From contig CM043944.1 of assembly GCA_014529385.2 (NCBI GenBank), forward strand, positions 53,418,768 through 53,482,767: DNA of 64,000 nt, in the 5' to 3' direction. This DNA comes from Adiantum capillus-veneris. Its lineage: Eukaryota; Streptophyta; Polypodiopsida; Polypodiales; Pteridaceae. This document shows, piece by piece, positions 55,053 to 64,000 of this stretch. Numbering within the stretch: the first letter of the stretch is position 1; the number at the start of each line of letters is the position of its first letter. Under the pieces are notes generated by a model. It was not told the origin of the DNA. It saw nothing but the letters and a program-made list of their open reading frames with translations, and made no database searches. Both the position numbers and the translations under genes were made by a program.

Positions 55053-56978
55053 TGAGAGGCGGAAGTGAAAAATAGACCCGGTGGCCTCTACACCAAGACT
55101 ATGCACAATGGACTCATCATGGGGGATACACAATAGGGGCACCACCTAGCAAGATATGCGGCTAGGACGCATACATATACACAATGAAGCATGCCATGGA
55201 AAACAATTTCAAGATCCACGTCCAAATGTGGAATGGGGTGGTCGGAGAATAAGGTGAGAGGAGTGGTGAATGAGTGAGAATGGGCTTGCTACTCGTGCAT
55301 GTTAGTAAGGAAGATAATGAGGTAGGGGAAACTTGCGAGTATGCTCACTTATCATACAAGAGGTGGCGAATCCGCACACCTCAAGATGGAAGTAGCAAGA
55401 TGATAGGAATATGAGAGGGAGAGAGAGTGTGTGTGTGTATGGTGGCGAATCCGCACACCTTTACATAAGCAGAAAAAAAAGGCAAGGAACAAGCATATAC
55501 CATACTCACAATGACATGTATCCAAAGAGACACAAAGTATGGCACCAAGATGGAGTGTGTTGATTGCTTGCAAAAGATGAATACAATAGGTAGCGTATGA
55601 CAGAAAAATGAGAAGGGGACAAGATCATAGGAGACATAATGGAGAGATGGGAGTTGATGGCGAGGAATATCATGAGTGTGTCCACCCTTCTTCTTCTTGA
55701 AATTGTGCCTTCAACCCTTAATTACAAGTGGTGTGGAGGTGTGGTGCTCATCTTTTGTGCATGGTGATGGTGATGATGATGGTGTTGTGATTATGTGATT
55801 AGGGTTCATGCTACAAGCATGTAGCACAAGAGTGTGTATGGATAGGTGTGTGTGTGTGTGTGTTCTCTCATGGCCTCCTTATATAGGGAAGGAGGGGAGG
55901 ATTTAGCAATATTTCTATTTGAGGTGAGTGTCCCACTTTGGTGACTAGGAAAATGGGGTGCATGTGACTGTGGCTCCCATCTTGTCTCCTCATTATTTAA
56001 AATACCAGAGTCAATAGAGAGAGAAGATGAGAGAATGTGGGTAGGATGTAGAGGATAGGAGATATTTACAATAGTCTAGCTTTGGCTAGACATAAGCTTA
56101 TTAGGGAGAAAAGAGAGAGGTAAGAAATTTACAAGAGAGGTTGTCGAAGGTGGATAGTTGTTGATGAGGATGGATCCTCCCAAAATGGTGATAGAATCAC
56201 TCTAGACTTTCCAAGACCTCATTAAAAGAGCATTGTCTCTTGTAATCATGGTTGAAGACTTGTAGAACCATAGCCATTCTAGAGGGAAGAAAATTGGGGA
56301 TGGCCTGTGTCACCATTACACGAGAAAACTGGGGTCCACTACAAAAATCATATCTCCGTATTCATAACTCCAAAAATTCTGAAAAACATTGAGCTAAAAG
56401 TTGAGATCACGAGCTACATCTTTCATGTTGAACGCTCCTTCAGATTCGGGGTTCTTCTCTACTTAAAAAATTCATCCAAATAATGTATTATTTGTGGCTA
56501 CAAAGGTCTTTTGGTGGTCCCCTTTGAGTGGACTTCTCTCTTGCCTTCAAGTGTAAGCTCTTTCATGTGTATGAAAACATGACCTAGAGTTTTGAAAAGA
56601 GTGGCAATCATCTAAATGGAGGTATTATTGAAATTTGAAAGTGGGGTTGAGGTTTGAAAATGAAAACTAGTGAATAAAATATTTGGTAGGGTGGAATAAT
56701 ATACATACATGAAAAATATATTAGAAAATACTAAAATATATAATGTAATTTAAAATATATATATTAAATATTTAAGGTCAAAAGAGAGATCAACAAAGAA
56801 AGCTTACTTATTTATGCTACATCGTGATTGATTAGCATAAGTCTTATTTATTTAATAAAGGCTAAAAAGTTTGTGAAAAAGGAAGAAAAAATCAAAAGTA
56901 ACTTATATAATAGGAAATATTTTGGTAAAAGGGCAAAAATATATGGGGGGGTTCCCATGCATGGAAAAGCTTGCCTCA
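55053..56978 (-). repeat. Right (5') LTR of element G, 1,926 bp
   Basis: Copy of the left LTR with about 30 substitutions and no net length change. As the 5' LTR of a minus-strand element it would carry the promoter. A TATATA-rich zone lies near its right end (56700-56760), and TATATAGGG near 55881, but I cannot decide the start site. Confidence 0.97.
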
Positions 56979-57083
56979 CTACTAACCCATCTACTAACTT
57001 AATCACATATATACTTATTTTTAATACAAAAAAGAAAAAGGAGCTGCAGCAGGATAACGTTGTTATGCGCTCCACCCAATAGT

Positions 57084-57085
<2 letters not shown>

Positions 57086-57143
<58 letters not shown>
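57086..57143 (+). repeat. (CT)n microsatellite, about 58 bp
   Basis: A pure CT run shortly before the primer-site candidate, perhaps in the R/U5 part of an LTR end. Confidence 0.98.
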
Positions 57144-57146
<3 letters not shown>

Positions 57147-57188
57147 CTCGCACTTGCACTCGCACTCGCTTCTTGTGGCACCTTCAAC

Positions 57189-57206
57189 TGGTATCAGATC
57201 AAGGTT
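57189..57206 (+). other. Candidate orphan primer-binding site (initiator-Met type)
   Basis: TGGTATCAGATCAAGG follows CACCTTCAAC, which could be an LTR end (TTCA) plus two bases. It matches the first ten bases of the initiator-Met primer site. No gag follows, so at most it is the truncated start of another element. Confidence 0.35.
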
Positions 57207-58369
57207 TGTGCTTCCCGTTGTGAGCGGGATGAAAACACAGACAACGCCTCTAAAATGACCCGACACACACACTATGGGGCACCACTCGTCTTATACAACC
57301 CACCTGGCTGAGACAGGAAACACACCGATGGAGTGAGAGGAGAGAGACTACCCATTTACCCACTCCACACAGAGAGACACACACACACACACACCCAAAA
57401 AACCTCAGCTCAAAGGAGGAGAGTTTTTGATGTTTATATACGATTGAGCTTGGGCCAACACTAATGGGGCAAATAGCTCACACAATATGGGTAAAGTATG
57501 CCAGATACAATCAGAAATTGGAGCAGAAGCTTCGCTCATAGGAGAAACTTAAACAACCAAAAAAATAGAAAAACGGTGAGAAATTTGTCAAAATGGAAAG
57601 CACCATCGCGTTCGGAATGGCCCAAAACCCCAGTCTACAATGTCAAAGTGCTCAAATCTGACTTCGGATGAGCAGTTTATGGACAAAACAGGCTCCAAAA
57701 ACAGCAAAAACACAGTAGTGGCTGTTCCTGCTCTTCTCTCTACGTTTTTTCTGTTCTTCTATCTGTTTTTTCAGTTCCCACACTTAGCTTTATTACCTGG
57801 GCACCCTTAATCTTTTAGTTGACCTCAAACGACTCCGAACAGGCCAAAACGTGGCCTCGCAGTGCATTATTGTCACCCTACTACATCCATCCGCACACCT
57901 AGCACTCAACTTTTTCCAATAATGCATCCCGCCACCACGTGAAGTGGCCCCAAAAGATGGTCCTCATGATGAACTTTTTTGCATAATTATCACAAGAAAA
58001 CATCCATGTTGTGTCCGTACTTATCCACGTGCAAGTCTTGACCCCATTCGACCTCCTGACGCCACTAGATGCCATCTGACGCAGTTGCTTACCTCATGTC
58101 GTCGGCCCGCAGATAGCTTCCTCGAGAAGTTTTACATGCTACCAACTCCTCCTTATTATAGAAAAAACACACTGGTGCTGGTAATAGTGAAAATTGATGC
58201 ACTATGTACATGCTGTTCTACCTGTACACATGTGGGTCCCACGCAACCACCTGGCTCTAGAAAATGGGCAATTCTTTATTTGCTGCACCATGCATGTGTA
58301 TATACATATGTGCAATCCCTTGCTCCAAAAAACTCCTGACGTAATTTGCCCATCCCCTAGCCTGTTAGA

Positions 58370-59413
58370 TTATTCATGATCAGCAGCAACAAAAAGAGAT
58401 ATGAGACTCGCTGCGTCACAGGTCTCCTCATCCCTCACCAACATTACTTGCTCCATAGATAGCTCATCTTTCTCCACCATCATTAACCTAGCATGATACA
58501 ATTTACAACGCAATCCATTTACCCTTGACTTATGTAGAATCCCATCCAGGTTAGCCAACTCATATGTACCATTCGAAAAACACTCCACTACCTTCAAAGG
58601 TCCTTCCCACTTAATTTGAAACTTCTTTTGGAATGTGTTGTCGAGCTTACTGTTGTAGCGCAAAACCAAGTCATGCTTCTTGATACCCTTACTTTTGACC
58701 TTTTCATTTATCTTTGCCAAAGCCTTATCCTGCATCTGCCCATAATATTCCAAGGCACTCATCCTATCCAGCTGAACCTCTTGTAGCTGTAACAGCCTCT
58801 CTTTGAATGCATCACTAGGCTACCCAAGCAACTTCTCTAACATCTTTACTGCAGGAAACTCTACCTCCACAGGCAGTAGTGCTTCCTTTCCATATACCAA
58901 ATGAAATGGAGTAAACCCTGTACCTGTCTTCACCAAAGTACGGTAAGCCCATAATGCACTAGGCAATGCCAAATCCCAATTCTTTCCTTGGTGCTTTGTC
59001 ACTTGCAAAAGGATTTGTACCAACTCACCATTGAACCTTTCATTTAAGCCATTACACTACGGATAATAAGGAGTGGTATGTTGGTGCCTAATCTTCATCT
59101 TTGCGCATAAAAAGTCTATCGGTTTAGCTCTAAATCTTGGCCCCTTATCTTAAAGTAGCTCCAATGGCACCCCAAACTTACAACATATTTCATCATACAT
59201 AAATTTTGCCACATCCTTTGCAGCGATCTGTTTTACTGCTATAGCTTCTGCCCATCTAGAGAGATAGTCCACTGCACTCAAAATATAGCTTTTGTCCCTG
59301 CTTGTGATAGGTAACGGGCTGATTGCATCAATCCCCCACTTTTCAAACACATCAAATTCCATATGTTCTTTCATAGCTTTGGTTTCAACACTCTCTTCCC
59401 AACTGCTTGACAC
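58370..59413 (-). pseudogene. Integrase of element H
   Basis: The core reads FDVFEKWGIDAISPLPIT (first Asp) and AVDYLSRWAEAIAVKQ in the frame 59413-59150. Past a stop come DKGPRF (second Asp) and NGLNER (Glu), with a further stop replacing a Gln just before it. The next frame, 59023-58820, gives LWAYRTLVKTGTGFTPFHLV and YGKEALLPVEVE. The C-terminal part 58762-58370 has FQIKWEGPLKVV, GTYELANLDG and SRVNGLRCKLYHA, a GPY/F-like end without chromodomain. All three catalytic acids survive but at least two stops break the gene. Confidence 0.85.
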
Positions 59414-60281
59414 CTATTGCAGGACCTACGCCAATGGTGAACATCCTTGTGCAAACTAGGCCATACATACCCCTCTTGCAAGATCTTATGCAAGGTGATC
59501 TTTAGAGAAAAATGGCCGCCAGATGTGCCTTCATGATTCTCTTCCAACACTCTGTAAAGCTCCTCTCGCCAAGGTACACGTCTCAACACGAGATCAGCCC
59601 CTTTCATGTACAAGACATCACCAATCAATTTGTACCTGGATGCTCTACGCACAAAACCATACTTCTTAGACTTTTGAATGTCCTTTGGAATGATTCTTGT
59701 TAGCAAAAACTCCTCTTCTTGAGCCAAACTTTCCCGGTCATGATAAAGAGGTAAATTGGTCCTCAACACAAATAGCTCCCCAATCATGCTTTGAGCTACT
59801 TCATGTGCCTCTCCATTTAGAGCACATTCTTTGTGTTTGATGCTCCATGCTTCGAACTTTTTTAACAGGCCTTTAATTTTGAAACACATTTCCTTCAATG
59901 AGGTGTTTTTGCTCTTCCACACACCCAGCACGTGCTTCACAACTAACAAGGCATCACCTTTTATCCTCAACCTTTTAATCCCATGCTTCAAACAAATGTG
60001 TAATCCGGCTTCCAAAGTACATATTCAGCCTCATTGTTACTATGCGCATCCAACTTGAACCCTCTCTTGCATACTAGCTTCCCCTCTGGATCATAAAGTG
60101 CTATACCCCCTGAAGCCGCATCATGGCTCTTCCTGTATGAGCCATCAAAGAACAACGCATGTGCATTGCTGATCTGTGGCACTTCTTCAACTACCTTTCT
60201 CACCACCTCTTCCTTAACAAGGAGGGGATTCTCCTTGTAAGTCAACAAATCAGCTAGGGTAGCCCTTGTACTGTATTCCAC
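59371..60281 (-). pseudogene. Second RNase H and integrase zinc finger of element H
   Basis: The frame 60281-59988 gives EYSTRATLADLLTYKENP and ALFFDGSYRKSHDAASGGIA (first Asp), then LDAHSNNEAEY (Glu). A frameshift near 60010 leads to the frame 60015-59371 with GLHICLKHGIKRLRIKGDAL (Asp) and VVKHVLGVW. It continues without a stop into SKKYGFVRRASRYKLIGDVL and a H2C2 finger (ENHEGTSGGHFSLKITLHKI, then SCNRCQAVGKR). The fusion of archaeal-type RNase H and integrase is normal for the Tat lineage. Only the one frameshift was seen. Confidence 0.88.
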
Positions 60282-60289
60282 TAGAAAAA

Positions 60290-60761
60290 AGAGAACTCGA
60301 AATCTTGCAGCTCAATTACCCATTTCTTGACCACATTTGACATGTTAGTGCCATTAATTAACTGTGGCAAAAAGGCATAAATCGTCAAGAAAACAAAAGG
60401 TCGTGGTAGAAAGTAATGATGAAATCATCGACAAGCAAATATTACACTGGCCATCACTAGCTCTACTTTTGAGAATTTTCTCTCTGCTACCAGCTTCACT
60501 CGGCTTGCACAATACACTGGCCGCATTTAATGGATGCCCTTCCCCTTGTGCAATATCATGGCTCAAATGGAATCATCCCCTACTGATGGATTTACATAAA
60601 ACGCCTTCTCCCAATCCGAAGCCTGCATGGCTGAAAACCCCCCTAACACCTCTTTCACCTCTTGAAACACTTCTTCACACTTGTCATCCCATTGCAATGG
60701 ATCATGCTTCGCCACTTGTTGTAATGGATAAAGGAGCTGCGAAGACAATGGAATAAACCGC
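60290..60761 (-). pseudogene. RT connection and first RNase H of element H, distal part
   Basis: Directly left of insert I the minus strand reads RFIPLSSQLLYPLQQVAKHD, then CEEVFQEVKEVLGGFSAMQA and SDWEKAFYVNPSVGDDSI, matching element C (FIPLASQLLYPLQQ, NPSVGDDAIG). After a stop following GDDSI the RNase H goes on in mixed frames (KVELVMASVIFACRR, FVFLTIYAFLPQLINGTN) to the second RNase H. Upstream parts are on the far side of insert I. Confidence 0.8.
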
Positions 60762-63082
60762 TGTCTTGCAGCTCCGCTACCATGATGAGAAAAAGAGCAG
60801 AGAAATACAAGCTAAGCTTCTTTGAAGCCTACACATTTAATGGTTAGTGATCAGGGCTTGTTAACAGGTCCAATTTAATGATTAATGTATGCCAGATGCG
60901 GCTTAAAAGGGCCAACAGATGCCTTAATGATGCCAAAAATGATTATGATTGAATTGAACACATATGGGATATTATGATCTAAAAATGTAGTGCTTGATGT
61001 GCTCTACCGGCCTGTCTTTACGGCTTGTCAATTGGAGCCACGGTGAAGAAGTTATGGCAATTTAAAGTTTAAGTCGATTGCAGATCTATACCGGATTGGG
61101 CAACTGCAGCTGAGGTGACAGAAATGAAATGAATGCACGGACCTGAAGTGCTCACTTTGTGGAGCGCGTCGGTCTTTTCAGATCAGTTTGATGGGAGTCT
61201 CGGTCGTCAAGATATTAGCCGACTCTGTACTAGTTCAGTTCGCTCGATCGGAATACTATTCGAGAATTTTTGAGCTTTATTAGGGTTTTGATATGCAGGA
61301 GCACTTTTATCATATGCCTAGCTTTGACGGACACATACACTTGCATCTTGGAAGCCACGGTCCCATTCAACACACTAGAGTGGGCAGTAGAATTCATGGT
61401 GATATTGCTAATCAATGGATGTGGAAAATGATGTCAAGGATGCAATGCCTTAATCGATATTTATGCCAAATGTGACTATGGCCGCCGATGAAGAAAACTG
61501 GCAAAGCCTTGGCCGCTATGCATGTCGAATGTGGTGCCGAAAATTTAGCAAAGCTTCGTGTTTGGAATGCGGTCTCTTGGAATGCATTCGCTGTGGGATT
61601 TGAGAGATTCCATGATGAGATTGTTGGACGAGGATGCTGGGCTGTGCTTGGCAATGCCTTAGTCGATATGTATGCTAAATGGGGTGCTCTTTAAGGGCCA
61701 CCCACCCAAGCTAAAGCAGAAGCCGCCCGCGCCCAAAGGCCAAGGGCATGGCCGCCCACTCAACCCCTAATGGCCGCCCAAAGGCATGGTGGCCCAAAAC
61801 CCTCAGGGGGTATTATTTTAAAGTGTGAAGGCAAAAAGAAGAAACTCATGGCGATGCTGCAGGCAACGAACAGCCACGAGGGCCGAGAGTTTTCTGCTCG
61901 CGCTGGCCACGGTGGAGCTTGGGAGACTGCGGCCATGAAGGGGAAATCACTCAGAAGATCATGGCGCTCCTATTCGGTACAAGGCCCGGTGGATTTTTCG
62001 TAGCTTGTCGGATTCCACTACCACGTCATCGAGTGCATTCATACCCCTAGAAACGAGGGCGCCGTCGTTTCTTAGGGGGAGAGGGTTTTTTTTAGGGCAT
62101 AAAAAGGGAGAAAGTCGATGACGTAAGAGGAGGAAAAAGGCAGGAACGAAGGGCAAGGGAGGAAGAGGACTCAGAGAGGCAAAGCTCCCTCTCCCTCGCT
62201 CTCATCCTCGCAACATAGCATGATATCACTCTCACTCTCATGCTCGGCAAGAAAGAGGAGGACTCCAAGCAAAGCAAGGAGCGAAGCAAGAGCCAACGAA
62301 GGAAAGTATTTGAGGCAAGCCAACGAGGGCAAGAAGGGAGCAAAGGAAGAGATAACGAAGGAGGGCATCACAAACATAACGAAGAGGAGAAGCATAACGA
62401 AGAGGAGAAGAGAAGGGAGGTTCGAGGAGTTGCAAGGAGGGTGAACAAGGAAGCAAATGGGGACCAAGGCGAGGGAGCCAAGGCAAGGTCTCTCTCTCTC
62501 TCTCTCCATCTCCAATCAAAGCAAGAGAAGATTCTCTTTCTCTCTCTCTCTCTCTCGATCTCCAATCCAATCAAGCAAGAAAAGAGAAGCTTGTTGAGGT
62601 TAAATAATGCAAGCAAAGCGTGCAGTGATTAAAGCAAATCAAGGACAAAGAAGCAAGGCGAGACAAGCAAACCAAGGGAAGTCAAAACTCGCTCTCGAGT
62701 AAGCAAGGAGAGAGGATAAACTCTCTCTACTGTATTTGGAAGATACAAGGGTATCAAGCAGGGGATTTTGTCGGATACTTACCTCCTAATCAGCTTATAA
62801 AGACTCTAATGGCGAGCATAAGTGGAAATTTTAAAGTCTTGATCTAAATTGAGAGCATTAAACTCTCCTAACTCCATCAGTTTCGTTAACGACAAACATT
62901 TTTAATCGAATTCCACTTCGGCTAATCATTAGCAGTTTAAACCATTTCGATTGTCGAGTTTTAAGTATTTAAAGTGTTGATAGGATCTGTTGCCTTGTGC
63001 TGTGCGTCTTGTCTCTCTCATTTCCCACAGCAAGAAGCCCAGTGCTGACACGGCTCACCTCGCGAACCCATATCCCCCAACA
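60762..63082 (+). mobile_element. Insert I: 2.3-kb TG...CA insertion with PPR-gene fragments, probably a solo LTR
   Basis: The ends are TGTCTTGCAG and CCCCCAACA; the flanks are CCGC on both sides (60758-60761, 63083-63086). With the insert and one CCGC removed, element H's RT frame continues (KYMA joined to RFIP), which fixes the boundaries. No internal gag or pol, primer site or second LTR is present, so a solo LTR is most likely. Orientation is set only by the captured PPR sense and by similarity to 47060-47260. It includes PPR fragments (61300-61694), CT runs (62490-62560) and AAGCAAG-type repeats near 62240-62680. Confidence 0.75.
61300..61694 (+). pseudogene. Captured pentatricopeptide-repeat (PPR) gene fragment
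   Basis: The plus strand reads LHLGSHGPIQHTRVGSRIHG (about 61340-61400) and NALIDIYAKCDYGR (about 61444-61486), then VWNAVSWNAFAVGFERF and LGNALVDMYAKWGAL (to 61691). The signatures G-x-R/K-x-x-H, N-A-L-I/V-D-M/I-Y-A-K-C-G and V-S-W-N-A are those of plant PLS-class PPR proteins of organelle RNA metabolism. Two successive NALVDMYAKCG blocks suggest either two repeats or a duplication. Stops and out-of-frame joins make it non-functional. A full PPR protein would be several hundred residues. Confidence 0.75.
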
Positions 63083-64000
63083 CCGCGCCATGTACTTCAC
63101 TTTGTGTATAAAGCTTTGTACTCGTAGGTGATGGAAGAAGAATAATAGACTTAACATTGTCTAGATCAGCCTCAATGCCATTTTCTGACACCATATGGCC
63201 CAATAACTTCACCCTTGGCTGTGCTAGATGACATTTCTTGGGATTTATTTGTCCTCCACATTCATCATATCGAGCCAATACCATTTGCAGCTTCTCATGG
63301 TGTTCAGCCCTATTGCTGTAGACACAAAAGTCGTCCATAAAAGCTTTAACACAACTACCAATGAATGGTTCCAATACCCAATTTTCTCTCTCTTGATAGA
63401 AAGATGGTCCATTTGTCAACCCAAATGGCAATACCGTGTAACAATAGCAGCCCCATGGCATAATGAAAGCTGTCTTTGTTCGGTCTTTAAGAGCAATCTT
63501 CAATTGAAAATAGCCTGAAAAACCATCACACACACTGTACCTCTCATAACCTGCCACTGAATCCAAGATCTGATCGATGAATGGAAGAGGATATGGGTTC
63601 TTCTTAGTGGCTGCATTTAAGGGTTTAAAATCTACACAAATCCTCCACTTTCCATCCTTCTTTGGATTGACTACTACTTGACTACTACTAGACTCACCCA
63701 TTCTGTGGTTTCCATAGGGACTATGAACCCTGCCTTCAATAACTTTCCACCTGTTCCCGCAAGGCTTCCATTTTCTCTTGACCCATACTTCTTAGCCTTT
63801 GCCACACTGGCTTAGCACCTTATTTTAGCTCTATATGCATCTCTTCGCCCTTGAACCCTCTGATCTCTTCATATGAGGTAATGAAAAAATCAGGAAAACT
63901 AGCCAACATGTGCAAATGTATCTCCTTCTCCATAGCTGAGAGGTCTCCACTGATCATTTGTGTCATCAATTCTTGCTTCTTTGATGATTCAACCTTTGTT
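63083..64000 (-). pseudogene. Reverse transcriptase of element H, proximal part (continues past window)
   Basis: From the right edge the minus strand gives FKGEEMHIELK, a stop where Pro is usual, GAKPVWQRLRSMGQEKMEAL, LLKAGFIVPMETTEWVS and, after a small disruption near 63690, VVNPKKDGKWRICVDFKPLN. YERYSVCDGFSGYFQLKIAL, LPFGLTNGPSFYQE and the catalytic box KAFMDDFCVYSN (FMDD, residues 121-124 of the frame from 63701) follow. NPKKCHLAQPRVKLLGHMVS leads to SFIHKVKYMAR, in another frame, which ends at insert I. All RT core blocks are present. Confidence 0.88.

Larger units (their letters stand above)
49030..56978 (-). mobile_element. Element G: young RT-less LTR retrotransposon (gag-protease plus novel ORFs)
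   Basis: LTRs 49030-50955 and 55053-56978 are both 1,926 bp, begin TGAG and end CTCA, and differ at about 30 sites counted by eye (roughly 1.5 percent). The flanks are CTAC on both sides (49026-49029, 56979-56982), a 4-bp target duplication. Primer site 55033-55050 and polypurine tract 50956-50970 fit a minus-strand element. The 4.1-kb interior holds leader ORFs, Gag and a Gag-protease ORF with an unknown tail. There is no RT, RNase H or integrase, so it must rely on enzymes from elsewhere. Confidence 0.96.
56979..58369. other. Unassigned 1.4 kb between elements G and H
   Basis: Holds a CT microsatellite, an isolated initiator-Met-type primer-site candidate (57189) and sequence that may be the 3' LTR of element H up to about 58350, where AGGCTAGGGGA (minus strand) could be H's purine tract. 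No gene with a recognisable domain was seen; the 131-codon frame 57944-58339 has none. Confidence 0.4.
58370..64000 (-). mobile_element. Element H: Tat-like Ty3/gypsy element, relative of C, split by insert I
   Basis: Minus-strand RT (63083-64000), RNase H (60290-60761), second RNase H and integrase (58370-60281) are in order and align with element C. The RT continues beyond the right edge of the window. Insert I (60762-63082) interrupts the RT thumb with a 4-bp duplication. Decay is milder than in C but stops are present, for example in the integrase core near 59060-59150. Confidence 0.9.

Noticed and set aside
57944-58339. 131-codon plus-strand ORF before element H
   Set aside because: No domain, no homologous frame elsewhere in the window, and it sits where H's LTR would be expected.
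62092-62632. Host gene in the Arg/Glu- and Ser/Leu-rich frames near 62.1-62.6 kb
   Set aside because: All six frames are open over the same low-complexity GA/CT-rich stretch; composition, not coding, explains it.

Overview
The window looks like gene-poor nuclear DNA from a land plant with a large, repeat-rich genome. Nothing in it reads as a host gene, tRNA or rRNA. Almost all of it is LTR retrotransposons in several lineages, inserted into one another, plus two DNA transposons and long CA/CT microsatellites. The plant assignment rests on a captured PPR-gene fragment (about 61.3-61.7 kb), on two elements with an extra RNase H domain as in plant Tat-type Ty3/gypsy elements, on a CACTA element, and on an initiator-Met-type primer site. 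I cannot name the species.

Layout. 1-1470 is a diverged LTR. 1476-5255 is element A, a minus-strand degenerate Ty3/gypsy gag-pro-RT, followed by two overlapping small leader ORFs (5555-5982). From about 7.9 to 36.6 kb lies element B, a plus-strand element of A's lineage, broken by three insertions: element E (8.85-16.09 kb, minus, chromovirus-like), a CACTA transposon (17911-19558) and element D (19888-31390, minus, 5-bp target duplication GTCAT). B ends in three tandem units, each made of the pol 3' tail plus an LTR (32401-36615). After microsatellites and a 0.7-kb tandem duplication comes element C (38393-46757, plus, decayed but structurally near complete), with a 442-bp near-perfect hairpin transposon in its integrase. 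Element G (49030-56978, minus) is young: both LTRs are 1,926 bp and differ at about 30 sites. Element H (58370 to beyond the window, minus) is C's relative and is split by insert I (60762-63082), which carries PPR-gene fragments.

How the parts work together. A, B, C, E and H carry or once carried pol. D and G have LTRs, primer site, polypurine tract, gag and protease but no visible reverse transcriptase or integrase, so they look non-autonomous. G shares its primer-site type and protease style with C, so a C/H-type element is the natural candidate to mobilise it. D has a 2.8-kb leader with seven copies of a 20-bp palindrome spaced mostly 270-296 bp. G and A share a small leader ORF family with stop/start overlaps (TAATG, ATGA). 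These leader features, G's roughly 240-residue unknown C-terminal tail with two hydrophobic segments, and the LTR/pol-tail array are the least expected contents of the window.
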